A stretch of 64,000 bases of DNA from Streptomyces rubiginosohelvolus (GTDB lineage: Bacteria > Actinomycetota > Actinomycetes > Streptomycetales > Streptomycetaceae). Positions 53,713 through 62,001 of the stretch are shown in pieces. Numbering within the stretch: position 1 is the first letter of the stretch; every line of letters begins with the position of its first letter. The stretch covers positions 1,240,001 to 1,304,000 of the forward strand of contig NZ_BMTW01000001.1 of the NCBI RefSeq assembly GCF_014649875.1, given 5' to 3'. A model generated the notes under the pieces. The model ran no database searches and was not told the DNA's origin. It saw only the letters and a list, made by a program, of their open reading frames with translations. Position numbers and translations under genes: made by a program.

Positions 53713-55188
53713 TCAGGTCTGCGCCATGTCCACGAAGCGGGAGTAGTGGCCCTGGAAGGCCACGGTGATGGTGGCCGTCGGACCGTTACGGTGCTTGCCG
53801 ACGATGATGTCGGCCTCGCCCGCGCGCGGTGACTCCTTCTCGTACGCGTCCTCGCGGTGGAGCAGGATGACCATGTCGGCGTCCTGCTCGATGGAGCCGG
53901 ACTCACGCAGGTCGGACACCATCGGCTTCTTGTCCGTACGCTGCTCGGGGCCACGGTTCAGCTGCGAGAGCGCGATCACCGGGACCTCCAGCTCCTTGGC
54001 CAGCAGCTTCAGGTTTCGCGACATATCCGAAACCTCCTGCTGACGGCTCTCGGACCGCTTCGACCCACCGGCCTGCATCAGCTGCAGATAGTCGATGATC
54101 ACGAGCTTGATGTCGTTGCGCTGCTTGAGCCGACGGCACTTCGCGCGGATCTCCATCATCGACAGGTTGGGGGAGTCGTCGATGTAGAGCGGAGCGGCCG
54201 AGACCTCGGGCATCCGGCGCGCGAGCCGTGTCCAGTCCTCGTCCGTCATCGTGCCCGACCTCATGTGGTGCAGGGCCACCCGCGCCTCGGCCGACAGCAG
54301 ACGCATCGCGATCTCGTTGCGCCCCATTTCGAGGGAGAAGATGACGCTGGGCAGGTTGTTCTTGATCGACGCCGCGCGCGCGAAGTCCAGCGCGAGCGTG
54401 GACTTGCCCATCGCGGGGCGAGCCGCGATGACGATCATCTGGCCGGGGTGCATACCGTTCGTCAGGGCGTCGAGGTCCGTGAAGCCCGTCGGCACACCGG
54501 TCATCTCGCCGCTACGCGAGCCGATGGCCTCGATCTCGTCGAGCGCGCCCTCCATGATGTCGCCGAGGGGAAGGTAGTCCTCGCTGGTGCGCTGCTCAGT
54601 GACCGCGTAGATCTCGGCCTGCGCGGAGTTGACGATCTCGTCGACGTCCCCGTCCGCCGCGTATCCCATCTGCGTGATCTTCGTGCCCGCCTCGACCAGC
54701 CGCCGCAGCACCGCCCGCTCGTGGACGATCTCGGCGTAGTACGAGGCGTTGGCCGCGGTGGGCACGGACTGCACCAGGGTGTGCAGATACGGTGCTCCGC
54801 CGACCTTGGTGATCTCTCCGCGCTTCACCAGCTCGGCGGCGACCGTGATCGGGTCGGCCGGCTCGCCCTTGGCGTAGAGGTCGAGGATCGCCGTGAAGAC
54901 GGTCTCGTGGGCGGGGCGGTAGAAGTCGTGGCCCTTGATGACCTCGACGACCTCGGCGATCGCGTCCTTGGACAGCAGCATGCCGCCGAGGACCGACTGC
55001 TCGGCGTCGACATCCTGGGGCGGGACCCGTTCGAAGCTGGGGGCACCGCTGTCCCAGGCCTCGTCCGAGCCCCGGTCATGCCGGTCCTCACGCCCCTTGC
55101 GGTCCCCGCGACGCTGACGGGAGACGGGCAGACGGTCCCCGGGACCGGTCTCGGTCCAGGGGTCGTCCAAAGGCTCGGGAATGCTCAC
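53713..55188 (-). CDS. dnaB: Replicative DNA helicase DnaB
   Basis: 491 aa. The N-terminal DnaB domain (PPQDVDAEQSVLGGMLLSKDAI) and the RecA-like helicase core are present, with Walker A AARPAMGKSTL and Walker B VIIDYLQLM. No intein interrupts it, unlike in some actinobacteria. An extra charged N-terminus of ~50 residues precedes the domain. GTG 55188 has GGAGG six bases upstream. The 457-bp upstream gap holds a DnaA-box cluster, an unusual neighbour for a replication gene. Confidence 0.97.
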   Translation of the reverse strand: MSIPEPLDDPWTETGPGDRLPVSRQRRGDRKGREDRHDRGSDEAWDSGAPSFERVPPQDVDAEQSVLGGMLLSKDAIAEVVEVIKGHDFYRPAHETVFTAILDLYAKGEPADPITVAAELVKRGEITKVGGAPYLHTLVQSVPTAANASYYAEIVHERAVLRRLVEAGTKITQMGYAADGDVDEIVNSAQAEIYAVTEQRTSEDYLPLGDIMEGALDEIEAIGSRSGEMTGVPTGFTDLDALTNGMHPGQMIVIAARPAMGKSTLALDFARAASIKNNLPSVIFSLEMGRNEIAMRLLSAEARVALHHMRSGTMTDEDWTRLARRMPEVSAAPLYIDDSPNLSMMEIRAKCRRLKQRNDIKLVIIDYLQLMQAGGSKRSESRQQEVSDMSRNLKLLAKELEVPVIALSQLNRGPEQRTDKKPMVSDLRESGSIEQDADMVILLHREDAYEKESPRAGEADIIVGKHRNGPTATITVAFQGHYSRFVDMAQT

Positions 55189-55369
55189 CGGGCCGCCTCC
55201 TCCCGTCCGCATCGCGGACCTAGCCGTGCCACTCTTTCTTACGGCACGGCACCGACAAACAGGTCGCCCGACTCCACTTCCGGCGCGTCTGGTTCGGTGG
55301 ATTCCGGTGCCGGAACGGAGTGCGGGCGCCGCACCACGGTAGGCCCCTCGGCACCGTCAGCCAATCTGG

Positions 55370-55458
55370 TTATCCACAGGGCATGTGGACGACGGACCAG
55401 ATGCTGTGGAGAACCCTGCCGAACCTGTGCACGGACCGGGGGACAGCACTGTGGACAA
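55370..55458. other. DnaA-box cluster between dnaB and the MATE gene
   Basis: Perfect boxes TTATCCACA (55370-55378) and TGTGGACAA (55450-55458) are accompanied by one-mismatch boxes TGTGGACGA (55384-55392) and TGTGGAGAA (55405-55413). They lie in the gap 55189-55645. The gap also holds the dnaB leader and the MATE promoter but no gene. It may correspond to the H24 cluster reported in S. coelicolor. Confidence 0.78.
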
Positions 55459-55609
55459 ACTCATAGCGCTCCTACCGTGACCCGCCTGACCTGCGCGTTC
55501 TCCGTCCACTGACTGTGGGGGAGAAAAACTTTGGCCCTCATTTCAAGATCACTGCAAACGGCGCGGGAAGGTGGGCCCCGACGGGGCGCAAGTAAGGACC
55601 ACTAGACAA

Positions 55610-55639
55610 TTGCATCTCTTACCTGTGGAAGATTAGATT
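55610..55639 (+). promoter_or_regulatory. Promoter of the MATE gene, probably leaderless
   Basis: TTGCAT (55610-55615) and TAGATT (55634-55639) are spaced 18 bp. The ATG at 55646 lies six bases after the -10 hexamer, so transcription would begin at or next to the start codon. Confidence 0.65.
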
Positions 55640-55645
55640 GACCCC

Positions 55646-56983
55646 ATGACCCAGGCCTCCGCGACCCCGAAGAACGGCCGCCGACGACACGACCGCGAGA
55701 TCATCGCCCTTGCCGTCCCGGCGTTCGGCGCACTCGTCGCCGAGCCCCTGTTCGTGATGGTCGACAGCGCCGTCGTCGGCCACCTCGGCACCCCGCAGCT
55801 GGCCGGCCTCGGCATCGCCGCAGCCCTTCTGATGACGGCCGTGAGCATCTTCGTCTTCCTGGCCTACGCGACCACGGCGGCCGTCGCCCGCCGCGTGGGG
55901 GCGGGCGATCTGCCCGCCGCAATCCGCCAGGGCATGGACGGCATCTGGCTCGCCCTTCTGCTCGGAGCCGCCGTCGTCGCCCTCGCGATCCCGACGGCTC
56001 CCTGGCTCGTCGACGTCTTCGGCGCGTCCGACACAGCGGCTCCGTACGCCATCACGTATCTGAGGATCTCCATCCTCGGCATCCCGGCCATGCTCGTCGT
56101 GCTCGCCGCCACCGGCGTACTCCGTGGCCTCCAGGACACCCGCACCCCGCTGTACGTCGCCATCGGCGGTTTCACGGCGAACGCCGTCCTCAACGTCACC
56201 CTCGTCTACGGCGCCGGGCTCGGCATCGCAGGATCCGCGTGGGGAACGGTGATCGCCCAGGCAGGTATGGCCGCCGTCTATCTCATCGTGGTGATCCGCG
56301 GCGCACGAAAGCACGGTGCGTCCCTGCGCCCCGACGCGGCCGGGATCAGGGCCAGCGCGCGGGCCGGCGTACCCCTGCTGATCCGGACCCTGTCCCTGCG
56401 CGCCGTCCTGATGATCGCCACCGCCGTCGCCGCCCGGCTCGGGGACGTCGACATCGCCGCGCACCAGATCATCCTCTCCCTCTGGAGCCTGACCGCCTTC
56501 GCACTCGACGCCATCGCCATCGCGGGTCAGGCGATCATCGGCCGGTATCTCGGGGCGGACGACGAGAAGGGTGCGCGCGAGGCCTGCCGCCGCATGGTCG
56601 AGTGGGGTATCGGCTGCGGCATCGTGCTCGGCGTCCTCATCGTGCTCGCCCGGCCGCTGTTCATCCCGCTCTTCACGAGCGACCCCTCGGTGAAGGACAC
56701 CCTGCTCCCCGCCCTCCTGGTCGTGGCGGTTTCTCAGCCGATCGCCGGCGTGGTCTTCGTGCTGGACGGCGTCCTGATGGGTGCCGGTGACGGGCGCTAT
56801 CTCGCCTGGGCGATGCTGGTGACGCTCGCCGTCTTCGCCCCCGTGGCTCTCCTGGTGCCCTCACTCGGCGGCGGGCTCACCGCGCTCTGGTGGGCGATGA
56901 CCCTGATGATGGCCGTCCGCCTGATCACGCTCTGGCTGCGGACCCGGTCGGGCCGGTGGATCGTGACCGGGGCCACCCGCTGA
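55646..56983 (+). CDS. MATE-family (DinF-like) efflux protein
   Basis: 445 aa with about 12 helices. The N-terminus HDREIIALAVPAFGALVAEPLFVMVDSAVVGHLG is a clear MATE/DinF signature, and RLGDVDIAAHQI marks the second half. It likely exports cationic compounds by proton or sodium antiport. The substrate is unknown. No ribosome-binding site is seen, consistent with a leaderless promoter. It ends 24 bp before the tandem parS region. Confidence 0.92.
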   Translation: MTQASATPKNGRRRHDREIIALAVPAFGALVAEPLFVMVDSAVVGHLGTPQLAGLGIAAALLMTAVSIFVFLAYATTAAVARRVGAGDLPAAIRQGMDGIWLALLLGAAVVALAIPTAPWLVDVFGASDTAAPYAITYLRISILGIPAMLVVLAATGVLRGLQDTRTPLYVAIGGFTANAVLNVTLVYGAGLGIAGSAWGTVIAQAGMAAVYLIVVIRGARKHGASLRPDAAGIRASARAGVPLLIRTLSLRAVLMIATAVAARLGDVDIAAHQIILSLWSLTAFALDAIAIAGQAIIGRYLGADDEKGAREACRRMVEWGIGCGIVLGVLIVLARPLFIPLFTSDPSVKDTLLPALLVVAVSQPIAGVVFVLDGVLMGAGDGRYLAWAMLVTLAVFAPVALLVPSLGGGLTALWWAMTLMMAVRLITLWLRTRSGRWIVTGATR

Positions 56984-57006
56984 TCGGCTCGATCCGCCGC
57001 CGGTTC

Positions 57007-57040
57007 CGAGGGGGCTGTTTCACGTGAAACAGCCCCCTCG
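57007..57040. terminator. 34-bp perfect palindrome containing parS
   Basis: The palindrome is centred on TTTCACGTGAAA; the parS core spans 57017-57030. It lies between the convergent MATE and rplI genes, so it may also terminate the MATE transcript. Confidence 0.85.
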
Positions 57041-57053
57041 TTTCACGTGAAAC
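57040..57053. other. Second parS of a tandem pair
   Basis: Perfect GTTTCACGTGAAAC, centred 23 bp from the previous site. Adjacent sites could help ParB nucleate. Confidence 0.9.
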
Positions 57054-57114
57054 AGCGTCGCTCCGAACGCAATGCCTCCGAATACAGTGCATCCCAACAC
57101 AACGCATCCGGACA

Positions 57115-57153
57115 CACTGAAGGGCCGCACCCAGAGGGTGCGGCCCTTCAGTG
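57115..57153 (-). terminator. Terminator of the rpsF-rplI operon
   Basis: An 18-bp perfect stem (57115-57132 with 57136-57153) with a 3-base loop lies 20 bp beyond the rplI stop. Confidence 0.88.
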
Positions 57154-57172
57154 GCTCTGCTGAGCTCTGCCC

Positions 57173-57619
57173 TTAGGCAGCAACGACCTCGACGCCGAGC
57201 TTCGCTGCGACCTCGGGGTGCAGACGGACGGACACCTGGTGTCCGCCGAGCGTCTTGATCGGCGAGCCGAGCTCGACGCGACGCTTGTCGACGTCGGGAC
57301 CACCGGCGGCCTTGATCGCCGAAGCGACGTCGGCCGGGGTGACCGAGCCGAAGAGACGGCCGGCGTCGCCGGAGCGAACAGCCAGACGGACCTTCACGCC
57401 CTCGAGCTTGGCCTTGATCTCGTTGGCCTGCTCGATCGTCGCGATCTCGTGGATCTTGCGGGCGCGGCGGATCTGCGCCACGTCCTTCTCGCCACCCTTG
57501 GTCCAGCGGATGGCGAAGCCACGCGGAACCAGGTAGTTGCGGGCGTACCCGTCCTTGACGTCGACGACATCGCCGGCGGTGCCGAGGCCGGAGACCTCGT
57601 GGGTGAGGATGATCTTCAT
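57173..57619 (-). CDS. rplI: 50S ribosomal protein L9
   Basis: 148 aa, normal length. The N-terminal signature [36 protein letters not shown] is clear, followed by the long helix and the C-terminal rRNA-binding domain. L9 binds 23S rRNA and helps keep the reading frame. It is last in rpsF-ssb-rpsR-rplI, 18 bp after rpsR. Confidence 0.98.
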   Translation of the reverse strand: MKIILTHEVSGLGTAGDVVDVKDGYARNYLVPRGFAIRWTKGGEKDVAQIRRARKIHEIATIEQANEIKAKLEGVKVRLAVRSGDAGRLFGSVTPADVASAIKAAGGPDVDKRRVELGSPIKTLGGHQVSVRLHPEVAAKLGVEVVAA

Positions 57620-57637
57620 GCTGTTGTCACCCTTCCC

Positions 57638-57874
57638 TTATCGCGCGGTGGACGTGTAGGGCAGCAGCGCCATCTCACGGCTGTTCTTGACAGCCGTGGC
57701 GACGTCACGCTGGTGCTGCGTGCAGTTGCCGGTGACGCGGCGGGCACGGATCTTGCCACGGTCGGAAATGAACTTCCGCAGCATGTTCGTGTCCTTGTAG
57801 TCCACGTACTGGGTCTTGTCCTTGCAGAACGCGCAGACCTTCTTCTTAGGCTTGCGCACAGGCGGCTTCGCCAT
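57638..57874 (-). CDS. rpsR: 30S ribosomal protein S18, zinc-ribbon form
   Basis: 78 aa. Cysteines in VCAFCKDKT and TGNCTQHQR mark the zinc-binding (C+) type; Streptomyces often have a second, cysteine-free paralogue used under zinc limitation. S18 pairs with S6 on the 30S platform, in line with rpsF in the same operon. It lies 43 bp after ssb. Confidence 0.97.
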   Translation of the reverse strand: MAKPPVRKPKKKVCAFCKDKTQYVDYKDTNMLRKFISDRGKIRARRVTGNCTQHQRDVATAVKNSREMALLPYTSTAR

Positions 57875-57917
57875 GGTGTTTCTCCTGTGTGATCAAGAAG
57901 TGGGGGTACGAGCAGCC

Positions 57918-58532
57918 CTAGAAGGGAGGCTCGTCCGAGTAGCCGCCGCCAGAGGAGCCGCCGGAACCGCCGGAGCTTCCGCCCCAGCCGCCTCCGCCGC
58001 CCTGCTGTCCCCCGCCCTGGCCGCCGGCCGGCGAGCCGGTTGCCCACGGGTCGTCGGCGGGTGCACCGCCGCCGCCCTGCTGGCCACCGGCACCGGGACC
58101 GCCGCCCCAGTTGCCGCCGCCCTGCTGGCCGCCGCCGTATCCACCCTGGCCGCCCTGACCACCGCGACCGGTGGTCTTGGTGACCTTGGCCGTGGCGTTC
58201 TTGAGGCTGGGGCCGACTTCCTCGACATCCAGCTCGTAGACCGTGCGCTTGACGCCCTCACGGTCCTCGTAGGACCGCTGCTTCAGCCGGCCCTGCACGA
58301 CGACGCGCATGCCTCGCTGGAGCGATTCCGCGACGTTCTCCGCCGCCTGACGCCAGACCGAGCAGGTGAGGAACAGGCCTTCGCCGTCCTTCCACTCATT
58401 GGTCTGCCGGTCGAAGATGCGGGGAGTGGACGCGACACGGAACTTCGCGACCGCCGCACCGGACGGGGTGAAGCGCAGCTCGGGGTCGTCGACGAGATTG
58501 CCGACGACCGTGATGACGGTCTCGCCTGCCAT
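57918..58532 (-). CDS. ssb: Single-stranded DNA-binding protein
   Basis: 204 aa. The OB fold (residues ~1-110; [20 protein letters not shown]) is followed by a long Gly/Gln-rich linker with repeated GGQQGGG units, and the acidic tip SDEPPF that recruits partner proteins. The essential SSB is encoded between rpsF and rpsR, as usual. The linker makes the region repetitive in DNA. It protects single strands during replication and repair. Confidence 0.97.
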   Translation of the reverse strand: MAGETVITVVGNLVDDPELRFTPSGAAVAKFRVASTPRIFDRQTNEWKDGEGLFLTCSVWRQAAENVAESLQRGMRVVVQGRLKQRSYEDREGVKRTVYELDVEEVGPSLKNATAKVTKTTGRGGQGGQGGYGGGQQGGGNWGGGPGAGGQQGGGGAPADDPWATGSPAGGQGGGQQGGGGGWGGSSGGSGGSSGGGYSDEPPF

Positions 58533-58606
58533 GGGTGAACCTCTCGGCGGGGATTGCTTCTGGCTGCTTGCTGCTACTCGGACCCGAAAACCGCTGAGCT
58601 AGATGC

Positions 58607-58897
58607 TCAGTGGACTTCGGGACGGAGGACCTTGGTCCGGAGGACCGACTCGTTCAGGTTCATCTGGCGGTCGAGCTCCTTGACGACCGCAGGCTCGGCC
58701 TGCAGGTCGATGACCGAGTAGATGCCCTCGGGCTTCTTCTTGATCTCGTAGGCGAGCCGACGACGGCCCCAGGTGTCGACCTTCTCCACCTTTCCGTTGC
58801 CCTCACGGACGACGGAGAGGAAGTTCTCGATCAGCGGGGAGACTGCTCGCTCCTCGAGATCGGGGTCGAGGATGACCATCACCTCGTAGTGACGCAT
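58607..58897 (-). CDS. rpsF: 30S ribosomal protein S6
   Basis: 96 aa ([39 protein letters not shown]). The ATG at 58897 has a near-perfect AAAGGAGGTG ribosome-binding site, which rules out the longer frame. It is the first gene of the four-gene operon and lies 74 bp upstream of ssb. S6 binds S18. Confidence 0.97.
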   Translation of the reverse strand: MRHYEVMVILDPDLEERAVSPLIENFLSVVREGNGKVEKVDTWGRRRLAYEIKKKPEGIYSVIDLQAEPAVVKELDRQMNLNESVLRTKVLRPEVH

Positions 58898-59229
58898 GTG
58901 GAACCCACCTCCTTTGGACTCAGCGGCCACGGTCGTTCCGTGGCAGGAGGGTCGTGATGCGTGATGCAACGGCGTCCCCGAGGAGAACACCCGGCACTGA
59001 CAATCCGCTCCCGAACGATCCCGTGGAGGAGGTTCGGGGAGAGAGTCGCCGTGCTGGCCTGGGCAGACACCGGTGCAGACCGTACAGACTACCCGTAGAC
59101 CGGCTTCCGGTTGAAATCAGGAGCTCAGAGGGCACAATCGAGACAGATGCGGTGTGAGAGGCGCTACACCCGCAGCAGCGGGAGAGGCGCGGATCCACCC
59201 GCCCCACCTGTCCGGCCAGGAGGTACTCC
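58898..59229. other. Divergent gap with the rpsF operon promoter region
   Basis: This 332-bp gap contains the leader and presumably the promoters of the rpsF operon (minus strand) and of the small membrane-protein gene (plus strand). On the minus strand TAGTCT around 59085-59090 is a possible -10. No gene or known leader RNA was recognised. Confidence 0.45.
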
Positions 59230-59571
59230 ATGGCACAGACCATCCGCCCCGCAGGCTCCCGGTCCCCGACCGGCCGCCGCGCCACCGGTTCGCTCTTCGC
59301 GACGGACGGCAAGCCGCACCCCGTCCAGGACGTCCTGATGGTGGTGACCGGGGTTCTCGGCATCCTCGCGTTCGTCACAGCGATGTTCCACCATCTGCAC
59401 CTGATCAGCTCCTGGGCAGGGCTCATCGGGATTCTGACCGGCGCCTACGGCCAGTACATCTCGAAGACCACCTGGGAGAGGTTCGGCCTGATCATGGGGC
59501 TTGGGGCCTCCGCGGTCGGCTTCTACCTCGGCATGGCCCACGGCGGCCTCTTCGGCGGCGTGATCACCTGA
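59230..59571 (+). CDS. Small three-helix membrane protein
   Basis: 113 aa. A ~30-residue basic N-terminus (RPAGSRSPTGRRATG) precedes three hydrophobic helices (VLMVVTGVLGILAFVTAMF, SWAGLIGILTGAYG and LIMGLGASAVGFYLGMAHGG). AGGAGG is well placed before ATG 59230. The family is not recognised. It is followed by a strong hairpin and then femX. Confidence 0.8.
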   Translation: MAQTIRPAGSRSPTGRRATGSLFATDGKPHPVQDVLMVVTGVLGILAFVTAMFHHLHLISSWAGLIGILTGAYGQYISKTTWERFGLIMGLGASAVGFYLGMAHGGLFGGVIT

Positions 59572-59590
59572 CCGGAGCACCGGCCGGAAC

Positions 59591-59632
59591 GCGGACCGGT
59601 GCGGGGTGCCCGGGCACCCCGCACCGGTCCGC
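59591..59632 (+). terminator. 42-bp perfect palindromic terminator
   Basis: The two 21-base arms (59591-59611 and 59612-59632) are perfect reverse complements. The hairpin lies 19 bp after the small membrane-protein gene. It has no parS core. Confidence 0.82.
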
Positions 59633-59745
59633 GTCGCATTCCGTCCCCCCGGGGCCAGGCCGGGCGCCCCTCGGTCACAGTAGGCTTCGGCGCGAGAGCC
59701 GGAGCCCCTGACCGATGGGGACACACCTGCCGAGGAGCGCCCCGC

Positions 59746-60864
59746 ATGAGCCTGACCCTGAGGACCATCAGCCGAGAGCAGCATCTGGCATACATCCAGA
59801 GCCTGCCTTCGGCCAGTCACTGCCAGGTCCCGGCGTGGGCTGATGTGAAGACCGAATGGCGCTCGGAGAACCTGGGCTGGTTCGACCGGGACGGCCAGAT
59901 CGTCGGCGCGGGCCTCGTCCTGTACCGCCAGCTGCCCAAGATCAAGCGCTACCTGGCGTACCTCCCCGAGGGCCCGGTGATCAACTGGTACGCGCCGAAC
60001 CTGGACGACTGGCTCCAGCCGATGCTCGCCCACCTCAAGCAGCAGGGCGCCTTCTCCGTGAAGATGGGCCCGCCGGTGGTCATCCGCCGCTGGGACTCCG
60101 CGGCCATCAAGTCCGGCATCCAGGACCCGGACGTGAAGCGCCTGCGCGACGTCGAGGCCACCCACATCGAGCCGCGCGCCTTCGAGGTCGCGGACCGGCT
60201 GCGGAAGATGGGCTGGCAGCAGGGCGAGGACGGCGGCGCCGGATTCGGTGACGTGCAGCCCCGCTACGTCTTCCAGGTCCCGCTGGCCAACCGCTCCCTG
60301 GAAGACGTCCTCAAGGGCTTCAACCAGCTGTGGCGCCGCAACATCAAGAAGGCCGACAAGGCCGGCGTCGAGGTCGTCCAGGGCGGCTACGAGGACCTGG
60401 CCGAGTGGCAGCGGCTGTACGAGATCACCGCCGTGCGCGACCACTTCCGGCCGCGCCCCCTCTCCTACTTCCAGCGCATGTGGACCGTCCTCAACTCCGA
60501 GGACCCCAACCGGATGCGGCTCTACTTCGCCCGGCACAACGGCGTGAACCTCTCCGCGGCCACGATGCTCGTCGTCGGCGGACACGTCTGGTACTCCTAC
60601 GGCGCCTCCGACAACATCGGGCGCGAGGTCCGGCCGTCGAACGCGATGCAGTGGCGCATGCTGCGCGACAGCTACGCGATGGGCGCGACCGTCTACGACC
60701 TGCGCGGCATCAGCGACTCGCTGGACGAGACCGACCACCTCTTCGGCCTGATCCAGTTCAAGGTCGGCACCGGCGGCGAGGCCGTCGAGTACGTCGGCGA
60801 GTGGGACTTCCCGCTCAACAAGCTGCTCCACAAGGCGCTCGACATGTATATGTCGCGCCGCTGA
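59746..60864 (+). CDS. femX: FemX-type lipid II peptidyltransferase
   Basis: 372 aa, FemABX fold with two GNAT-like domains (ASHCQVPAWADVKTEW; WRRNIKKADKAGVEV; LRGISDSLDETDHLFGLIQFKVGTGGEAVEYVGEWDFPLN). FemX adds the first amino acid, glycine in Streptomyces, from aminoacyl-tRNA to the lipid II stem peptide before crosslinking. The ATG at 59746 gives MSLTLRTISREQH. It is followed 78 bp later by the racemase-like gene, probably in one unit. Confidence 0.93.
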   Translation: MSLTLRTISREQHLAYIQSLPSASHCQVPAWADVKTEWRSENLGWFDRDGQIVGAGLVLYRQLPKIKRYLAYLPEGPVINWYAPNLDDWLQPMLAHLKQQGAFSVKMGPPVVIRRWDSAAIKSGIQDPDVKRLRDVEATHIEPRAFEVADRLRKMGWQQGEDGGAGFGDVQPRYVFQVPLANRSLEDVLKGFNQLWRRNIKKADKAGVEVVQGGYEDLAEWQRLYEITAVRDHFRPRPLSYFQRMWTVLNSEDPNRMRLYFARHNGVNLSAATMLVVGGHVWYSYGASDNIGREVRPSNAMQWRMLRDSYAMGATVYDLRGISDSLDETDHLFGLIQFKVGTGGEAVEYVGEWDFPLNKLLHKALDMYMSRR

Positions 60865-60942
60865 CCGGCTTCAATACCCCTCGCGGCACCACCCGTTCGT
60901 TCCCTGATTCACCGCAGCCACCAGAAAGGTTCCGGGCCGGCC

Positions 60943-61974
60943 ATGGCGCTCTCCCTCTACGTCGACACCGCGCGCTGGCGGGCGCACCAGAAGACCGTGA
61001 TCGACCAGTTCCCCGGGCTCGTACCCGTCTGCAAGGGCAACGGCTACGGCTTCGGCCATGAGCGCCTCGCCGACGAGACGATCCGCTTCGGGTCCGACAC
61101 CCTCGCCGTCGGGACGACCTACGAGGCGGCCCGGATCAAGGACTGGTTCAGCGGGGACCTGCTCGTCCTGACCCCGTTCCGGCGCGGCGAGGAGCCCGTC
61201 CCGCTGCCGGACCGCGTCATCCGGTCCGTCTCCTCCGTCGACGGGGTGCACGCCCTGGTGGGCGCCCGGGTCGTCATCGAGTGCATGAGCTCGATGAAGC
61301 GCCACGGCGTCAAGGAGGAGGAGCTGGGGCAGCTGCACGCGGCGATCGAGGACGTACGGCTCGAAGGCTTCGCGCTGCACCTGCCGCTGGACCGTACCGA
61401 CGGCTCCGACGCCGTCGAGGAGGTCATCGGCTGGATGGACCGGCTGCGCGCGGCCCGGCTGCCGCTGCACACGATGTTCGTCAGCCATCTGCGCGCCGAG
61501 GAGCTGGCCCGGCTCCAGCAGCAGTTCCCGCAGACGCGCTTCCGCGCCCGGATCGGCACCCGGCTCTGGCTCGGCGATCACGAGGCCACCGAGTACCGGG
61601 GTGCCGTCCTGGACGTCACCCCCGTCGTCAAGGGCGACCGGTTCGGCTACCGCCAGCAGAAGGCCGCCTCCGACGGCTGGCTGGTCGTCGTGGCCGGCGG
61701 TACGTCCCACGGGGTCGGCCTGGAGGCGCCCAAGGCGCTGCACGGCGTGATGCCGAGGGCCAAGGGCGTCGCCCGCGCGGGCCTGGCCACGGTCAACCGG
61801 AACCTGTCGCCGTTCGTCTGGGCGGGCAAGCAGCGGTGGTTCGCCGAGCCGCCGCACATGCAGGTGTCGATCCTGTTCGTCCCCTCGGACGCCCAGGAGC
61901 CACGGGTCGGCGACGAACTGGTCGCCCATCTGCGCCACACGACCACCCAGTACGACCGGCTCGTCGACCGCTGA
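60943..61974 (+). CDS. Alanine racemase-like PLP protein lacking the catalytic Tyr
   Basis: 343 aa. The PLP Lys is present in VCKGNGYGFGHERLA (compare VKADAYGHG), and the barrel motifs RIGTRLWLGD are conserved. In the C-terminal domain the racemase motif GYADGW, which carries the second catalytic base Tyr, reads GTSHGV, and the CMDQ motif is replaced by PPHMQ. It is therefore unlikely to racemise alanine. Its place directly after femX suggests a role in peptidoglycan precursor metabolism. The function is unknown. Confidence 0.85.
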   Translation: MALSLYVDTARWRAHQKTVIDQFPGLVPVCKGNGYGFGHERLADETIRFGSDTLAVGTTYEAARIKDWFSGDLLVLTPFRRGEEPVPLPDRVIRSVSSVDGVHALVGARVVIECMSSMKRHGVKEEELGQLHAAIEDVRLEGFALHLPLDRTDGSDAVEEVIGWMDRLRAARLPLHTMFVSHLRAEELARLQQQFPQTRFRARIGTRLWLGDHEATEYRGAVLDVTPVVKGDRFGYRQQKAASDGWLVVVAGGTSHGVGLEAPKALHGVMPRAKGVARAGLATVNRNLSPFVWAGKQRWFAEPPHMQVSILFVPSDAQEPRVGDELVAHLRHTTTQYDRLVDR

Positions 61975-62001
61975 GGCGCCCGTTCCGAGCAGCCCCCCGG
62001 G

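Noticed and set aside
53713..55188. Intein in dnaB
   Set aside because: The Walker A and B regions are continuous and the total length is normal.
57930..58180. Tandem GGCGGC-type repeats
   Set aside because: They encode the Gly/Gln-rich linker of SSB.
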